Position numbers and translations under genes: made by a program. The notes beneath the pieces are model-generated. The model was not told where the DNA came from. It saw nothing but the letters and a program-made list of their open reading frames with translations, and made no database searches. A DNA stretch of 7,862 nucleotides from JAUVXY01 sp964392345 (lineage in GTDB: Bacteria; Actinomycetota; Humimicrobiia; Humimicrobiales; Humimicrobiaceae): the NCBI GenBank assembly GCA_964392345.1, contig CAYMPQ010000071.1:1-7862 (forward strand). The letters are read 5' to 3'. Positions 1 through 6,525 of this stretch are shown in pieces (the stretch's first letter is position 1; every line of letters starts with the position of its first letter).

Positions 1-569
1 AAACTTGCAGCTTCTAAAAATCTTGAAAAAGCACCAAGATTTCTTGTGAAGCCTTCTTGTTGTATTTCTTCCTGTAAGTAGGTTTTAATATAACTTTCAA
101 GATATTTTTCAGGATCTGATTCAACATATACTGAAGGAAGATGTCCAAATTTTAATGAATGATCTGAATTAAAATCTTGTCCGAGCTCAATAGCTGTAAG
201 CGGGTGCATCAAATAAGTTAATGCCCTTCCTGCTAAAAGGTTTTGACCCTTTCTTCTTAGCTTTCTAGCGCTGGAACCAGTCAAGATAAATTTATATTTA
301 TATTTTTCAATAAGCCTGTGCACTTCATTTAAAAGCTCTGGAATTCTTTGGACCTCATCAATGATTATCCAGTTGTTAAAATTTTTTGGAATTAAATTTT
401 CTAGTCTTTGCGGATCTGCTAAAAGTTCATTAAAAAGGCGGGATTCAAGCAGATCGATATAAACTCCAGCAGGGAAAGCTTTTTTAACCCAGGTAGTTTT
501 CCCGGTACCACGCGGACCAAATAAAAAGAAACTTTTATTGTTTTTAGTCTTAATTAATCTTGAATACAT
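1..569 (-). CDS. AAA_14/DUF4143-type P-loop ATPase, N-terminal part (cut by window edge)
   Basis: Reading the minus strand from the ATG at 569-567 gives 189 open codons that run off the window at position 1. The Walker A motif GPRGTGKT is at residues 18-25. Walker B is the hydrophobic run ending in DE at residues 71-72 (WIIIDEVQRIPELL). A sensor-like FILTGSSARKLRR lies at 94-106, followed by LLAGRAL and, near 160-168, the YIKTYLQEEI segment typical of this family. These match the widespread AAA_14 ATPases that usually carry a C-terminal DUF4143 domain and are about 370-430 residues long, so roughly half is missing here. The family's cellular role is not established. In-frame upstream codons are GTT, GGA, AAT and TAG, so ATG 569 is the only sensible start. 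It diverges from the plus-strand operon and has its own repeat-rich promoter region. Family confidence is high; function is unknown. Confidence 0.9.
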   Translation of the reverse strand, partial: MYSRLIKTKNNKSFFLFGPRGTGKTTWVKKAFPAGVYIDLLESRLFNELLADPQRLENLIPKNFNNWIIIDEVQRIPELLNEVHRLIEKYKYKFILTGSSARKLRRKGQNLLAGRALTYLMHPLTAIELGQDFNSDHSLKFGHLPSVYVESDPEKYLESYIKTYLQEEIQQEGFTRNLGAFSRFLEAAS

Positions 570-575
570 AACTCC

Positions 576-603
576 ATTCTACACATATATTTGGAATTGT
601 CAA
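576..603 (-). promoter_or_regulatory. Predicted sigma-70 promoter of the ATPase gene
   Basis: On the minus strand a perfect -35 box TTGACA (603-598) is followed after 16 bp by TAGAAT (581-576), one mismatch from the -10 consensus. Transcription would start about 7 bp further on, at or next to the A of the ATPase ATG at 569. The mRNA would then be leaderless, or nearly so. The only Shine-Dalgarno-like bases, GGAG at 575-572, lie 2 bp from the ATG, which is too close to work well. The -10 lies in repeat unit 1 and the -35 straddles the unit 1/unit 2 junction. Confidence 0.55.
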
Positions 604-609
604 CTCCAA
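591..609. promoter_or_regulatory. Imperfect palindrome over the ATPase -35 box
   Basis: The 19-bp stretch TTGGAATTGTCAACTCCAA reads almost the same on both strands, with only one mismatched pair and the central base off symmetry. It bridges the junction of the two 32-bp repeat units and contains the -35 hexamer of the predicted ATPase promoter. A dimeric repressor bound here would block RNA polymerase, which would fit autoregulation or control by a neighbouring regulator. The regulator itself is not identified. Confidence 0.4.
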
Positions 610-634
610 ATTACATATATATTTGGAATTACTG

Positions 635-653
635 ATTCCATTTTGAATGGAAT
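635..653. repeat. Perfect inverted repeat ATTCCATT / AATGGAAT
   Basis: Eight-base arms (635-642 and 646-653) flank a 3-base centre TTG. The left arm coincides with the start of a third 32-bp repeat unit, so this looks like a shortened, symmetrical version of the TCCA...TGGA element in the units beside it. It lies about 50 bp upstream of the predicted ATPase -10. It is not followed by a T-tract on the minus strand. The T-run on the plus strand (672-677) is about 20 bp away, so a terminator is unlikely and a protein-binding site is preferred. Confidence 0.4.
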
Positions 654-807
654 ATGGTATTGATGGAGGCTGTTTTTTCAATCGAAAGCTGTATTGCTTA
701 TTAATTATAGCCATTGATGAAATAGAATTTTTATAAAATTTTTAGCTTTAAATAAATATAAATATCCTTACTAAATTATCAAATTTTAATATAAAATAGT
801 GAGTATC
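654..807. other. AT-rich spacer between divergent transcription units
   Basis: No convincing gene, RNA or strong hairpin was found here. A 13-codon ORF at 663-704 lacks a ribosome binding site. The stretch is dominated by A/T runs and may act only as an upstream AT-rich (UP-element-like) region for the promoter at 808-836. Confidence 0.4.
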
Positions 808-836
808 TTGCTTAGCTATTAATTAATTATTATAGT
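808..836 (+). promoter_or_regulatory. Predicted sigma-70 promoter of the five-gene operon
   Basis: TTGCTT (808-813) and TATAGT (831-836) are separated by exactly 17 bp of AT-rich DNA. Transcription would begin near 843, leaving a leader of about 20 nt that contains the AAAGGAGGT ribosome binding site at 849-857. This is the best promoter seen upstream of the plus-strand genes. It was predicted by eye only. Confidence 0.5.
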
Positions 837-862
837 TCAAAGGAACACAAAGGAGGTTTAGA

Positions 863-1210
863 ATGATAATAAAAAATAAAAATGAATTTAGCCCCGACGC
901 TGTAAGCAATGATGACAGGAAAGGTGTTAAGTTTTATCCGTTGATAACTTCCAAAGATGGGGCCCCAAACTTTGCGATGAGAATATTTGAAATTAGTCCC
1001 GGAGGATATACGCCTAAACACAAGCACAGCTGGGAGCATGAAGTTTATATAATTTCTGGCGGAGGTTATGTCTTGCGGGGTGAGGAAAAGATAAAAATTG
1101 AAAAGGACAATTGCGTATTTGTAGAACCAAATGAACTTCACCAGTTTCAGGCAGGGGAAGATGGAATCAGTATGATTTGTGTAGTGCCAAACGAGGGGCA
1201 GCCGATCTGA
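863..1210 (+). CDS. Small single-domain cupin protein
   Basis: The protein is 115 residues, typical of a one-barrel cupin. Cupin motif 1 is clear: HKH at residues 53-55, E60 and the following glycines 66-68 (HxHx4E...G). Motif 2 follows as VEPNELHQF with H93. H53, H55, E60 and H93 would form the usual 3-His/1-Glu metal site. A strong AAAGGAGGT ribosome binding site at 849-857 is 5-6 bp from the ATG and fixes the start. Proteins of this size and motif pattern include sugar isomerases, dioxygenases and small-molecule sensors, and substrate cannot be read from the sequence. As first gene of the operon, 92 bp before the E1 fusion, it may handle or sense a sugar or keto-acid intermediate (inference). 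A minus-strand ORF covering it (830-1225) is a shadow. Confidence 0.92.
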   Translation: MIIKNKNEFSPDAVSNDDRKGVKFYPLITSKDGAPNFAMRIFEISPGGYTPKHKHSWEHEVYIISGGGYVLRGEEKIKIEKDNCVFVEPNELHQFQAGEDGISMICVVPNEGQPI

Positions 1211-1245
1211 TAAATTACTGCGCAATTAAAATAAATTCTGGACCG

Positions 1246-1256
1246 CTGTTTAACAG
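1246..1256. promoter_or_regulatory. Small palindrome CTGTTTAACAG ahead of the E1 gene
   Basis: An 11-bp sequence with perfect 5-base inverted arms lies in the 92-bp gap between the cupin and E1 genes, some 47 bp before the E1 ATG. There is no T-tract, so it is not a terminator. Nearby -10-like TATAGC (1269-1274) has no good -35. It could be an operator for an internal promoter, but short palindromes arise by chance. Confidence 0.2.
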
Positions 1257-1302
1257 TTGAGTACAATTTATAGCATGGCAAATTTTTAAGGAAAGGACTC
1301 CT

Positions 1303-3351
1303 ATGTCAGGATCTGTAAAAAAAATAAGCAAGGAAGACTCATTGATGCTTCTGAGGCAGATGATGGAAATAAGGGTTTTTGAAAATAAGGTATCGGAGCT
1401 GCTTAGCAAAGATTTAATAAAAGGAGCCTCACATCTTTATGCGGGCCAGGAAGCAGTAGCAGCAGGTTCTATTTTTTGTATTAATGAAGATGATTATATC
1501 ACTTCAACACACAGAGGGCATGGGCATTGTCACGCTCATGGTGACAAATTAGCAAAAACACAGGAAGACAAGCAAACACATTTTAATAAAATGATGGCCG
1601 AACTTTGTGGAAGGGTAACTGGTTACTGCAAAGGCAAGGGCGGGTCAATGCATATAGCAGATGTGGCCAAGGGCAATCTAGGGGCTACTGGAATAGTAGG
1701 CGGGCATGTACCTGTAGCTGCAGGAGCTGGCCTGTCAATCAAAATAAAGAAAGAAAAAAAAGTTGTCCTGTGCTTTTTTGGAGATGGCGCAAGCAATACA
1801 GGCAGCTTTTACGAGTCGGTTAACCTGGCTTCCATATTTAATTTGCCTGTTGTATTTATATGTGAAAATAATTTATATGGAATGAGTGTTCCGTACCGCA
1901 AAGCATCCAAGTTGTCTGTAGCAGACAAAGCAAAAGCATTTAATATTCCAAGCAAACAGATAGATGGGATGGATGTATTGGCTGTAGCAGATAGCGTAGA
2001 TAAAGCAATAAAAAAATGCAGAAGCGGCAAGGGCCCAATCCTTTTAGAAATGCTTACCTACAGGTGGTATGGACATTCAAGAAGTGATCCGAGGGTTTAC
2101 AGGACAAAAGAAGAGGAGAAGGCATGGAAAGAAAGGGATCCGATAAAACAGTTTAAAAACTATCTGATTAAAAATAAGGTAATTAGCAGTAAGGAATTTA
2201 GTGAGCTTGAAAAAGAAGTTAACAAAAAGATTGACATAGCAACAGATTTTGCTATCAACAAGAGTCCATTCCCAGAAAAAGATGAATTGTTTAAAGATGT
2301 TTATGCTGATTTAAATCTAAGCAAGGAAGAGATAGATAAGGAAAAAGGTATATCAATACTTGTAAAAGATAATAAGATAAATAGAAAAATTTTTTATTGG
2401 GAAGCTTTAAACGAAGCTATATCTGAAGAGATGGCTAAAAATCCTAATGTTTTTTGCCTTGGGGAAGATGTTGGCCTGTATGGCGGTGCATACAGAGTTA
2501 CAAAGGGACTGTTTGAGAAATATCCAGACAGGATAATAGATACTCCTATTTCAGAAGCAGCAATCGCTGGAGCTTGCATAGGATCTTCAATGACAGGGAT
2601 GAGGCCAATTGGAGAAATTATGTACATAGATTTTTCTACGATAGCCATGGATCAACTGGTGAATCATGCTGCTAAAAATAGATATATGTTTGGTGGCAAA
2701 ACAGTAGTTCCAATGGTTATGAGAACACAGGGAGGTACCGGAAGAAGCATAGCGGCGCATCATTCGCAGTCATTGGAGTCAATGTATTTACACTTTCCGG
2801 GTATTTATGTTGTGATGCCGTCAACGCCATATGATGCAAAAGGACTGCTTAAGACAGCTATAATGGATAATAATCCGATACTGTTTATTGAGCATAAAAT
2901 GCTATACGGCACAAAAGGCATAGTCCCGGAGGAAGAATACTATATTCCATTAGGCAAGGCAGATATAAAAAGGGAAGGCAGTGATATAACTGTAATAACT
3001 TATTCAAGGATGGTGCTGGATTGTCTTAAGGCTGCTGAGCAATTTGAAAAAGAAGGTGTGTCTGTTGAAGTTATTGATCTCAGGTCACTAAAGCCTTTGG
3101 ATTTAGAAACAATAATTAATTCAGTAAAGAAGACCGGTAAAGTAGCTATTGTGTCAGAGGCATATAAAACACTTAATTTCGCAACTGAAATAGCTATGCT
3201 TATAAGTGAAAATGCTTTTGACCACCTTGATGCTCCAATACTTAGAATTACCTCAGAGGATGTTCCTGTTCCCATGAGCATGGCATTAGAAAAGGAATGC
3301 GTTCCTTATACTGAGAAGATAGTTGATAAGATTAAAGATAGTTTAATTTAA
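1303..3351 (+). CDS. Fused alpha-beta E1 component of a 2-oxoacid/acetoin dehydrogenase-type TPP enzyme
   Basis: The 682-residue protein joins E1-alpha (about 1-337) to E1-beta (about 361-682) through a lysine/glutamate-rich linker. In the alpha half, HRGHGH (70-75), GKGGSMHI (111-118) and the thiamine diphosphate/Mg signature GDGASN...NN (160-190) are intact. The RWYGHSRSDPRVYR loop (254-267) matches the conserved active-site loop. In the beta half, E418 in TPISEAA is the expected cofactor-activating glutamate and H487 in AAHHSQS the expected active-site histidine. The enzyme should decarboxylate a 2-oxoacid or cleave an acyloin such as acetoin and pass the acyl group to a lipoyl E2. Alpha and beta are separate genes in many organisms. 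About ten extra residues seem inserted near 81-92. An AAAGGA site at 1292-1297 supports the ATG. No E2 or E3 gene lies in the window, so the substrate (pyruvate, acetoin, branched-chain or sugar-derived) is unresolved. Confidence 0.93.
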   Translation: MSGSVKKISKEDSLMLLRQMMEIRVFENKVSELLSKDLIKGASHLYAGQEAVAAGSIFCINEDDYITSTHRGHGHCHAHGDKLAKTQEDKQTHFNKMMAELCGRVTGYCKGKGGSMHIADVAKGNLGATGIVGGHVPVAAGAGLSIKIKKEKKVVLCFFGDGASNTGSFYESVNLASIFNLPVVFICENNLYGMSVPYRKASKLSVADKAKAFNIPSKQIDGMDVLAVADSVDKAIKKCRSGKGPILLEMLTYRWYGHSRSDPRVYRTKEEEKAWKERDPIKQFKNYLIKNKVISSKEFSELEKEVNKKIDIATDFAINKSPFPEKDELFKDVYADLNLSKEEIDKEKGISILVKDNKINRKIFYWEALNEAISEEMAKNPNVFCLGEDVGLYGGAYRVTKGLFEKYPDRIIDTPISEAAIAGACIGSSMTGMRPIGEIMYIDFSTIAMDQLVNHAAKNRYMFGGKTVVPMVMRTQGGTGRSIAAHHSQSLESMYLHFPGIYVVMPSTPYDAKGLLKTAIMDNNPILFIEHKMLYGTKGIVPEEEYYIPLGKADIKREGSDITVITYSRMVLDCLKAAEQFEKEGVSVEVIDLRSLKPLDLETIINSVKKTGKVAIVSEAYKTLNFATEIAMLISENAFDHLDAPILRITSEDVPVPMSMALEKECVPYTEKIVDKIKDSLI

Positions 3352-3406
3352 AATAATTTTTCCTGATTATATAAATTATAAATGCGCGAGTATAAAAGGA
3401 AACAGT

Positions 3407-4627
3407 ATGAAGACAGCTGTTCAGTTTGGAGCCGGCAATATCGGGCGAAGCTTTATGGGCCAGCTTTTCTGGGAAACTGGTTACAGGATAATCTTTGTTG
3501 ATGTAAACAAAGAAATTGTTGACTTGATTAACAAAAGGGGAAAATGCCCTGTATTGCTGCTTGATGCCTACAAAAACAAAGAGATCAACCTAACTATTGA
3601 TAAGATTAGCGCATTGCATGCAGATGAAAAAGAGAAAATCGCTGATGCTATTTCTAACGCAGATATTGTTAGCACCGCAGTTGGTGTTAGAAATCTTGTC
3701 CACATTGCGCCTCTTATAGCTGGTGGTTTAATGGAGAGGTTTAAGGACACTTCTGCTCCGCTTGATATTTACCTCTGTGAGAATGCTCTTGATGCTCCGA
3801 ATTCTTTAAAAACAGAGGTTTTTAAATTTCTTGACAGTAAAACAAGGGAAATAGTTAGAGATAATGTTGGTTTTGTAGGGACAGTTGTAGCTCGCATGGT
3901 GGATGTTGTAAGCGATCGTTCAAACAACGATCCCCTTTGTGCAATTGCCGATGCGTATCATAAATTCCCTATTGACGGAAAAGCCATAAAAACAAAACCC
4001 CCTGATATTAAAGGGCTTAAAGCAGTGCGCAATTTTCAAGCTGAATTTGAAAGAAAATTTTTTACACTTAATTTGGGCCACGCATCTATTGGGTATCTTG
4101 GATATTTAAAAAATTATACATATGTCAATGAAGCTATAAAAGATAAATATTTAAGCGCTGCCTTCGACGGAGTATTAAATGAGGCAAGAGCTGCGATGCT
4201 TAAGAAATACCCTGCGGATCTTGACCCGGACGAATATGATGAAGTTATAAAAGATATAAAGATACGTTTTGGCAATCCAATGTTTTTTGATACCATTAAA
4301 AGGATTGCAAGAGACCCGGTGCGGAAACTGGGGCCTGAAGACAGGCTTATCGGAAGCGCTAAGCTTTGCCTCTCCTGTGGTATTTTCCCTGAGAATATTG
4401 CCTATGTGTGCGGTGCAGCTTTATGCTATGACTTCCGCGAGGATGCCAATGCTGTTGAACTTCAGAAGAAAATTAGCGATCAGGGTGTCGAAAAAACTTT
4501 GGAGGAAATTTCCGGAGTAGATTCAAAGGGAAAGCTTGGGAGAAAAATAATAAAATCCTACCTTGAACTCCCAAAAAAGAGAAAGGACTGGAAAAATTAT
4601 GCCAGGGATAAAGAAGGGAAAAAATAA
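3407..4627 (+). CDS. mtlD: Mannitol-1-phosphate 5-dehydrogenase family protein
   Basis: The product is 406 residues. The Rossmann motif QFGAGNIGRSF (residues 6-16) and an acidic D32 at the end of the second strand point to NAD(H). The family's catalytic segment ERKFFTLNLGHASIGYLG (215-232) carries K217, N222 and H225, aligning with ERKLFTLNTGHA in E. coli MtlD. RDPVRKLGPEDRLIG (302-316) matches the C-terminal domain signature. The expected reaction is interconversion of mannitol 1-phosphate and fructose 6-phosphate, although related polyol phosphates or hexonates (UxaB/UxuB relatives) are possible. It is some 20 residues longer than E. coli MtlD (382 aa) because of a basic tail (LPKKRKDW...KK). 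That tail is encoded where the next gene begins. An AAAGGA site lies at 3395-3400. No PTS EIICBA or MtlR gene is adjacent, so the mannitol assignment is by homology only. Confidence 0.88.
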   Translation: MKTAVQFGAGNIGRSFMGQLFWETGYRIIFVDVNKEIVDLINKRGKCPVLLLDAYKNKEINLTIDKISALHADEKEKIADAISNADIVSTAVGVRNLVHIAPLIAGGLMERFKDTSAPLDIYLCENALDAPNSLKTEVFKFLDSKTREIVRDNVGFVGTVVARMVDVVSDRSNNDPLCAIADAYHKFPIDGKAIKTKPPDIKGLKAVRNFQAEFERKFFTLNLGHASIGYLGYLKNYTYVNEAIKDKYLSAAFDGVLNEARAAMLKKYPADLDPDEYDEVIKDIKIRFGNPMFFDTIKRIARDPVRKLGPEDRLIGSAKLCLSCGIFPENIAYVCGAALCYDFREDANAVELQKKISDQGVEKTLEEISGVDSKGKLGRKIIKSYLELPKKRKDWKNYARDKEGKK

Positions 4628-6512
4628 TTTAAGCTGGTTTTATTTTGGCTTTATAGCATTAAATACCTTTTTTGGTATTGGGATATTGAAAATGTTCTTA
4701 TCTCTTCTTGTTAATTTCTACAGGGAAAGGCCAAATGTATCACTGATAGATATGGGCATCTATGCCCTGATTACTTTTATGCTGGTTTTTCTTACTGGTT
4801 TCTTATTTAGGCTATTTAACTATAAAACTTTGGCATGGATACTGATTGGCGGGGTTAGCGCTGCCAGATTTCTTCTCCAGTTTACTGCATGGGCTCCCTT
4901 AAGTTTAGCAATTTCCGCGCTTGGCACACTTCTCTGGATAACAAGTTTTATATTTTTTATATCTGTAATTCAGCAAGGGAAAATTGATCTATTTGTTGAT
5001 GTTATGCCGGGATTGATTGCAGGAATTAGCTTTTATAGTGCCATGCATGCTCTCTTTGGTACATGGGATATGATTTGGAGGTCAGAGCCTGCCGTGTCTT
5101 TGATAATTTTATTTTTAACATCTCTACAGCTATGGATTATTTTTAATATATCAAAAAAATTTGGAGAAATTAAGGCAGTAGATGGCAGGAATAATGTTTT
5201 CTATACTTTAATTGTAATTGCTCCATGGTTTCTGCTTCAGATGCTTAAGTTTCAAAATGTAGCATCTCATACGGCTACTGCCGGTTTTAATTTAACAATT
5301 TCACTTGTAATAATACTGGCTTCAAATACGGCAGCTTTTTGTATAATTTTTTTATTTAGATTTAAAAAAACAAGGCTTTTGTTAACATTGGCAGCTTCAA
5401 TTCTTGCGCTTCTTTCATTCTGGCCCGGGGCTGCAGGATACTTATATACTTTACAGATAATTTTTGGTCAGATAGGGTTTGCTTGGATCTTACTGGTAAC
5501 TTTAAATAAAGCAGCCGGCAGTTATGTAGATAAGGTTCCATGGAAAAATACTTTTGCCATAGGGATAAGCGGTATTATATTCTTTATTTTTGCTTTTGCC
5601 TATTATGGGAGTTATGAAATAAGCCTTCCATTTGAAAATTGGATAGTTCCGATATTTCTTGCTGCTGCTATAAGTATTTGCGGATTATTTTCAATCTCTT
5701 CTGCAAATGTAAATTATAAAAATTTCAAGCCAGTCTATGCAATTATGTCACTGCTGATTATTCCGGTACTCATAGCTATGCCGGCCAGGTATACCTGCAG
5801 GCCTGTTGAAGAAAAATCTTCCATCAGGGTGGTAAACTACAATATTCACCAGGGGTTTAATATAGATGGATATCTGGACCTAGAGTCAATAGCCAGACTG
5901 ATAGAAAGCAGTGGAGCGGATGTTGTTTCCCTTCAGGAAGTTTCCCGCGGATGGGTAATAAATAGCTCAGCAGACACACTTAGCTTTTTATCAGAAAGAC
6001 TTGGAATGGAATATATTTTTATGCCAGCATCAGATTCAATATGGGGAAATGCTGTTTTAAGCAAATATCCTATTAAGCTTATCAGGAGCGACTATCTTCC
6101 AAGGTTTGGAGCTCCACTTAGAAGGAGTTTTTTACTGGTAGGCGTGGAGCTTACAAAAATTGAAGATATCAATATATTATGTACCCACCTGCACCATACA
6201 GAGGACGAAGGATGCATAAGGGAAAGTCAGGTTAGCAGGATTCTTGCTGGCTGGGGCGGACTGGAAAGAACACTTATTATGGGAGATTTTAATGCTGAGA
6301 CCGGTGACCCTGAGATAGAAAAAATGTATCAGGCAGGATTGGTAGATTCCCAGAAAGCTATAGGTGAAGGGGAAGGGTTAACCTGGGTCCACTATGAGCC
6401 TTATAGAAGAATAGATTATATCTGGGCTACGCCTGATTTAGAGATATTTAATCTTGAAGTCCCATGCAGTACAGCTTCCGACCATCTTCCAACAGCAATA
6501 AGCGTTAAATGA
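4599..6512 (+). CDS. Polytopic membrane protein with C-terminal endonuclease/exonuclease/phosphatase (EEP) domain, CWH43-like
   Basis: From the ATG at 4599 the protein is 637 residues. Residues about 13-396 contain some 13 hydrophobic segments (for example 13-38, 52-72, 133-153, 229-253, 318-337, 379-396). Residues 407-637 form a complete EEP hydrolase: NYNIHQG (N413, N415, H417), QEVSRGW (E447), GNAVLSKYPI, THLHHTE, GDFNAE (D563, N565), RIDYIW (D606) and SDHLP (D628, H629). All metal-binding and catalytic positions look intact. This order of membrane region plus EEP resembles eukaryotic CWH43/PGAP2IP, which acts in GPI-lipid remodelling, and similar bacterial proteins. A phosphodiesterase or phosphatase acting on a lipid or envelope substrate is more likely than a nuclease (inference). 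With a basic cytoplasmic N-terminus and an odd helix count, the EEP domain would face outside. A TTG at 4563 could extend it by 12 residues, but the ATG is preceded by AAAGGA (4582-4587). It overlaps the upstream gene by 29 bp, suggesting translational coupling. Confidence 0.9.
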   Translation: MPGIKKGKNNLSWFYFGFIALNTFFGIGILKMFLSLLVNFYRERPNVSLIDMGIYALITFMLVFLTGFLFRLFNYKTLAWILIGGVSAARFLLQFTAWAPLSLAISALGTLLWITSFIFFISVIQQGKIDLFVDVMPGLIAGISFYSAMHALFGTWDMIWRSEPAVSLIILFLTSLQLWIIFNISKKFGEIKAVDGRNNVFYTLIVIAPWFLLQMLKFQNVASHTATAGFNLTISLVIILASNTAAFCIIFLFRFKKTRLLLTLAASILALLSFWPGAAGYLYTLQIIFGQIGFAWILLVTLNKAAGSYVDKVPWKNTFAIGISGIIFFIFAFAYYGSYEISLPFENWIVPIFLAAAISICGLFSISSANVNYKNFKPVYAIMSLLIIPVLIAMPARYTCRPVEEKSSIRVVNYNIHQGFNIDGYLDLESIARLIESSGADVVSLQEVSRGWVINSSADTLSFLSERLGMEYIFMPASDSIWGNAVLSKYPIKLIRSDYLPRFGAPLRRSFLLVGVELTKIEDINILCTHLHHTEDEGCIRESQVSRILAGWGGLERTLIMGDFNAETGDPEIEKMYQAGLVDSQKAIGEGEGLTWVHYEPYRRIDYIWATPDLEIFNLEVPCSTASDHLPTAISVK

Positions 6513-6525
6513 GAAAGATAAAAAA

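Larger units (their letters stand above)
571..653. repeat. 32-bp tandem repeat, two full units plus a truncated third
   Basis: Unit 1 spans 571-602 and unit 2 spans 603-634. They agree at 24 of 32 positions, with an identical 14-bp core ATATATTTGGAATT at 585-598 and 617-630. A third start, ATTCCATTTT, begins exactly one period later at 635 and matches unit 1 at 8 of 10 bases, but it then collapses into a short palindrome (635-653). Each full unit opens with TCCA and contains TGGA 19 bp further on, so it is internally inverted. In unit 2 the arms lengthen to TCCAAAT (605-611) and ATTTGGA (621-627). The period is close to three helical turns, which would place repeated sites on one face of the DNA. 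The array covers the predicted ATPase promoter, so an operator is the natural reading (inference). Confidence 0.75.

Noticed and set aside
663..704. 13-codon ORF in the divergent intergenic region
   Set aside because: It has no ribosome binding site and no recognisable peptide family, and an ORF of this length is expected by chance.
830..1225. 131-codon minus-strand ORF opposite the cupin gene
   Set aside because: It has no recognisable domain or ribosome binding site and lies antisense to a cupin with intact metal-binding motifs, so it is a shadow.
3353..3379. Inverted ATAATTT/AAATTAT in the gap between E1 and the dehydrogenase
   Set aside because: The arms are only A-T pairs with a 13-base loop and no following T-tract, so neither a terminator nor a stable RNA element is supported.
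4269..4520. 83-codon plus-strand ORF inside the dehydrogenase gene
   Set aside because: It is an out-of-frame shadow of a strongly conserved coding region and has no domain of its own.
4563..4598. TTG start adding 12 residues to the EEP protein
   Set aside because: The extension is charged, no good ribosome binding site precedes it, and the ATG at 4599 has AAAGGA upstream and leads directly into the first membrane segment.
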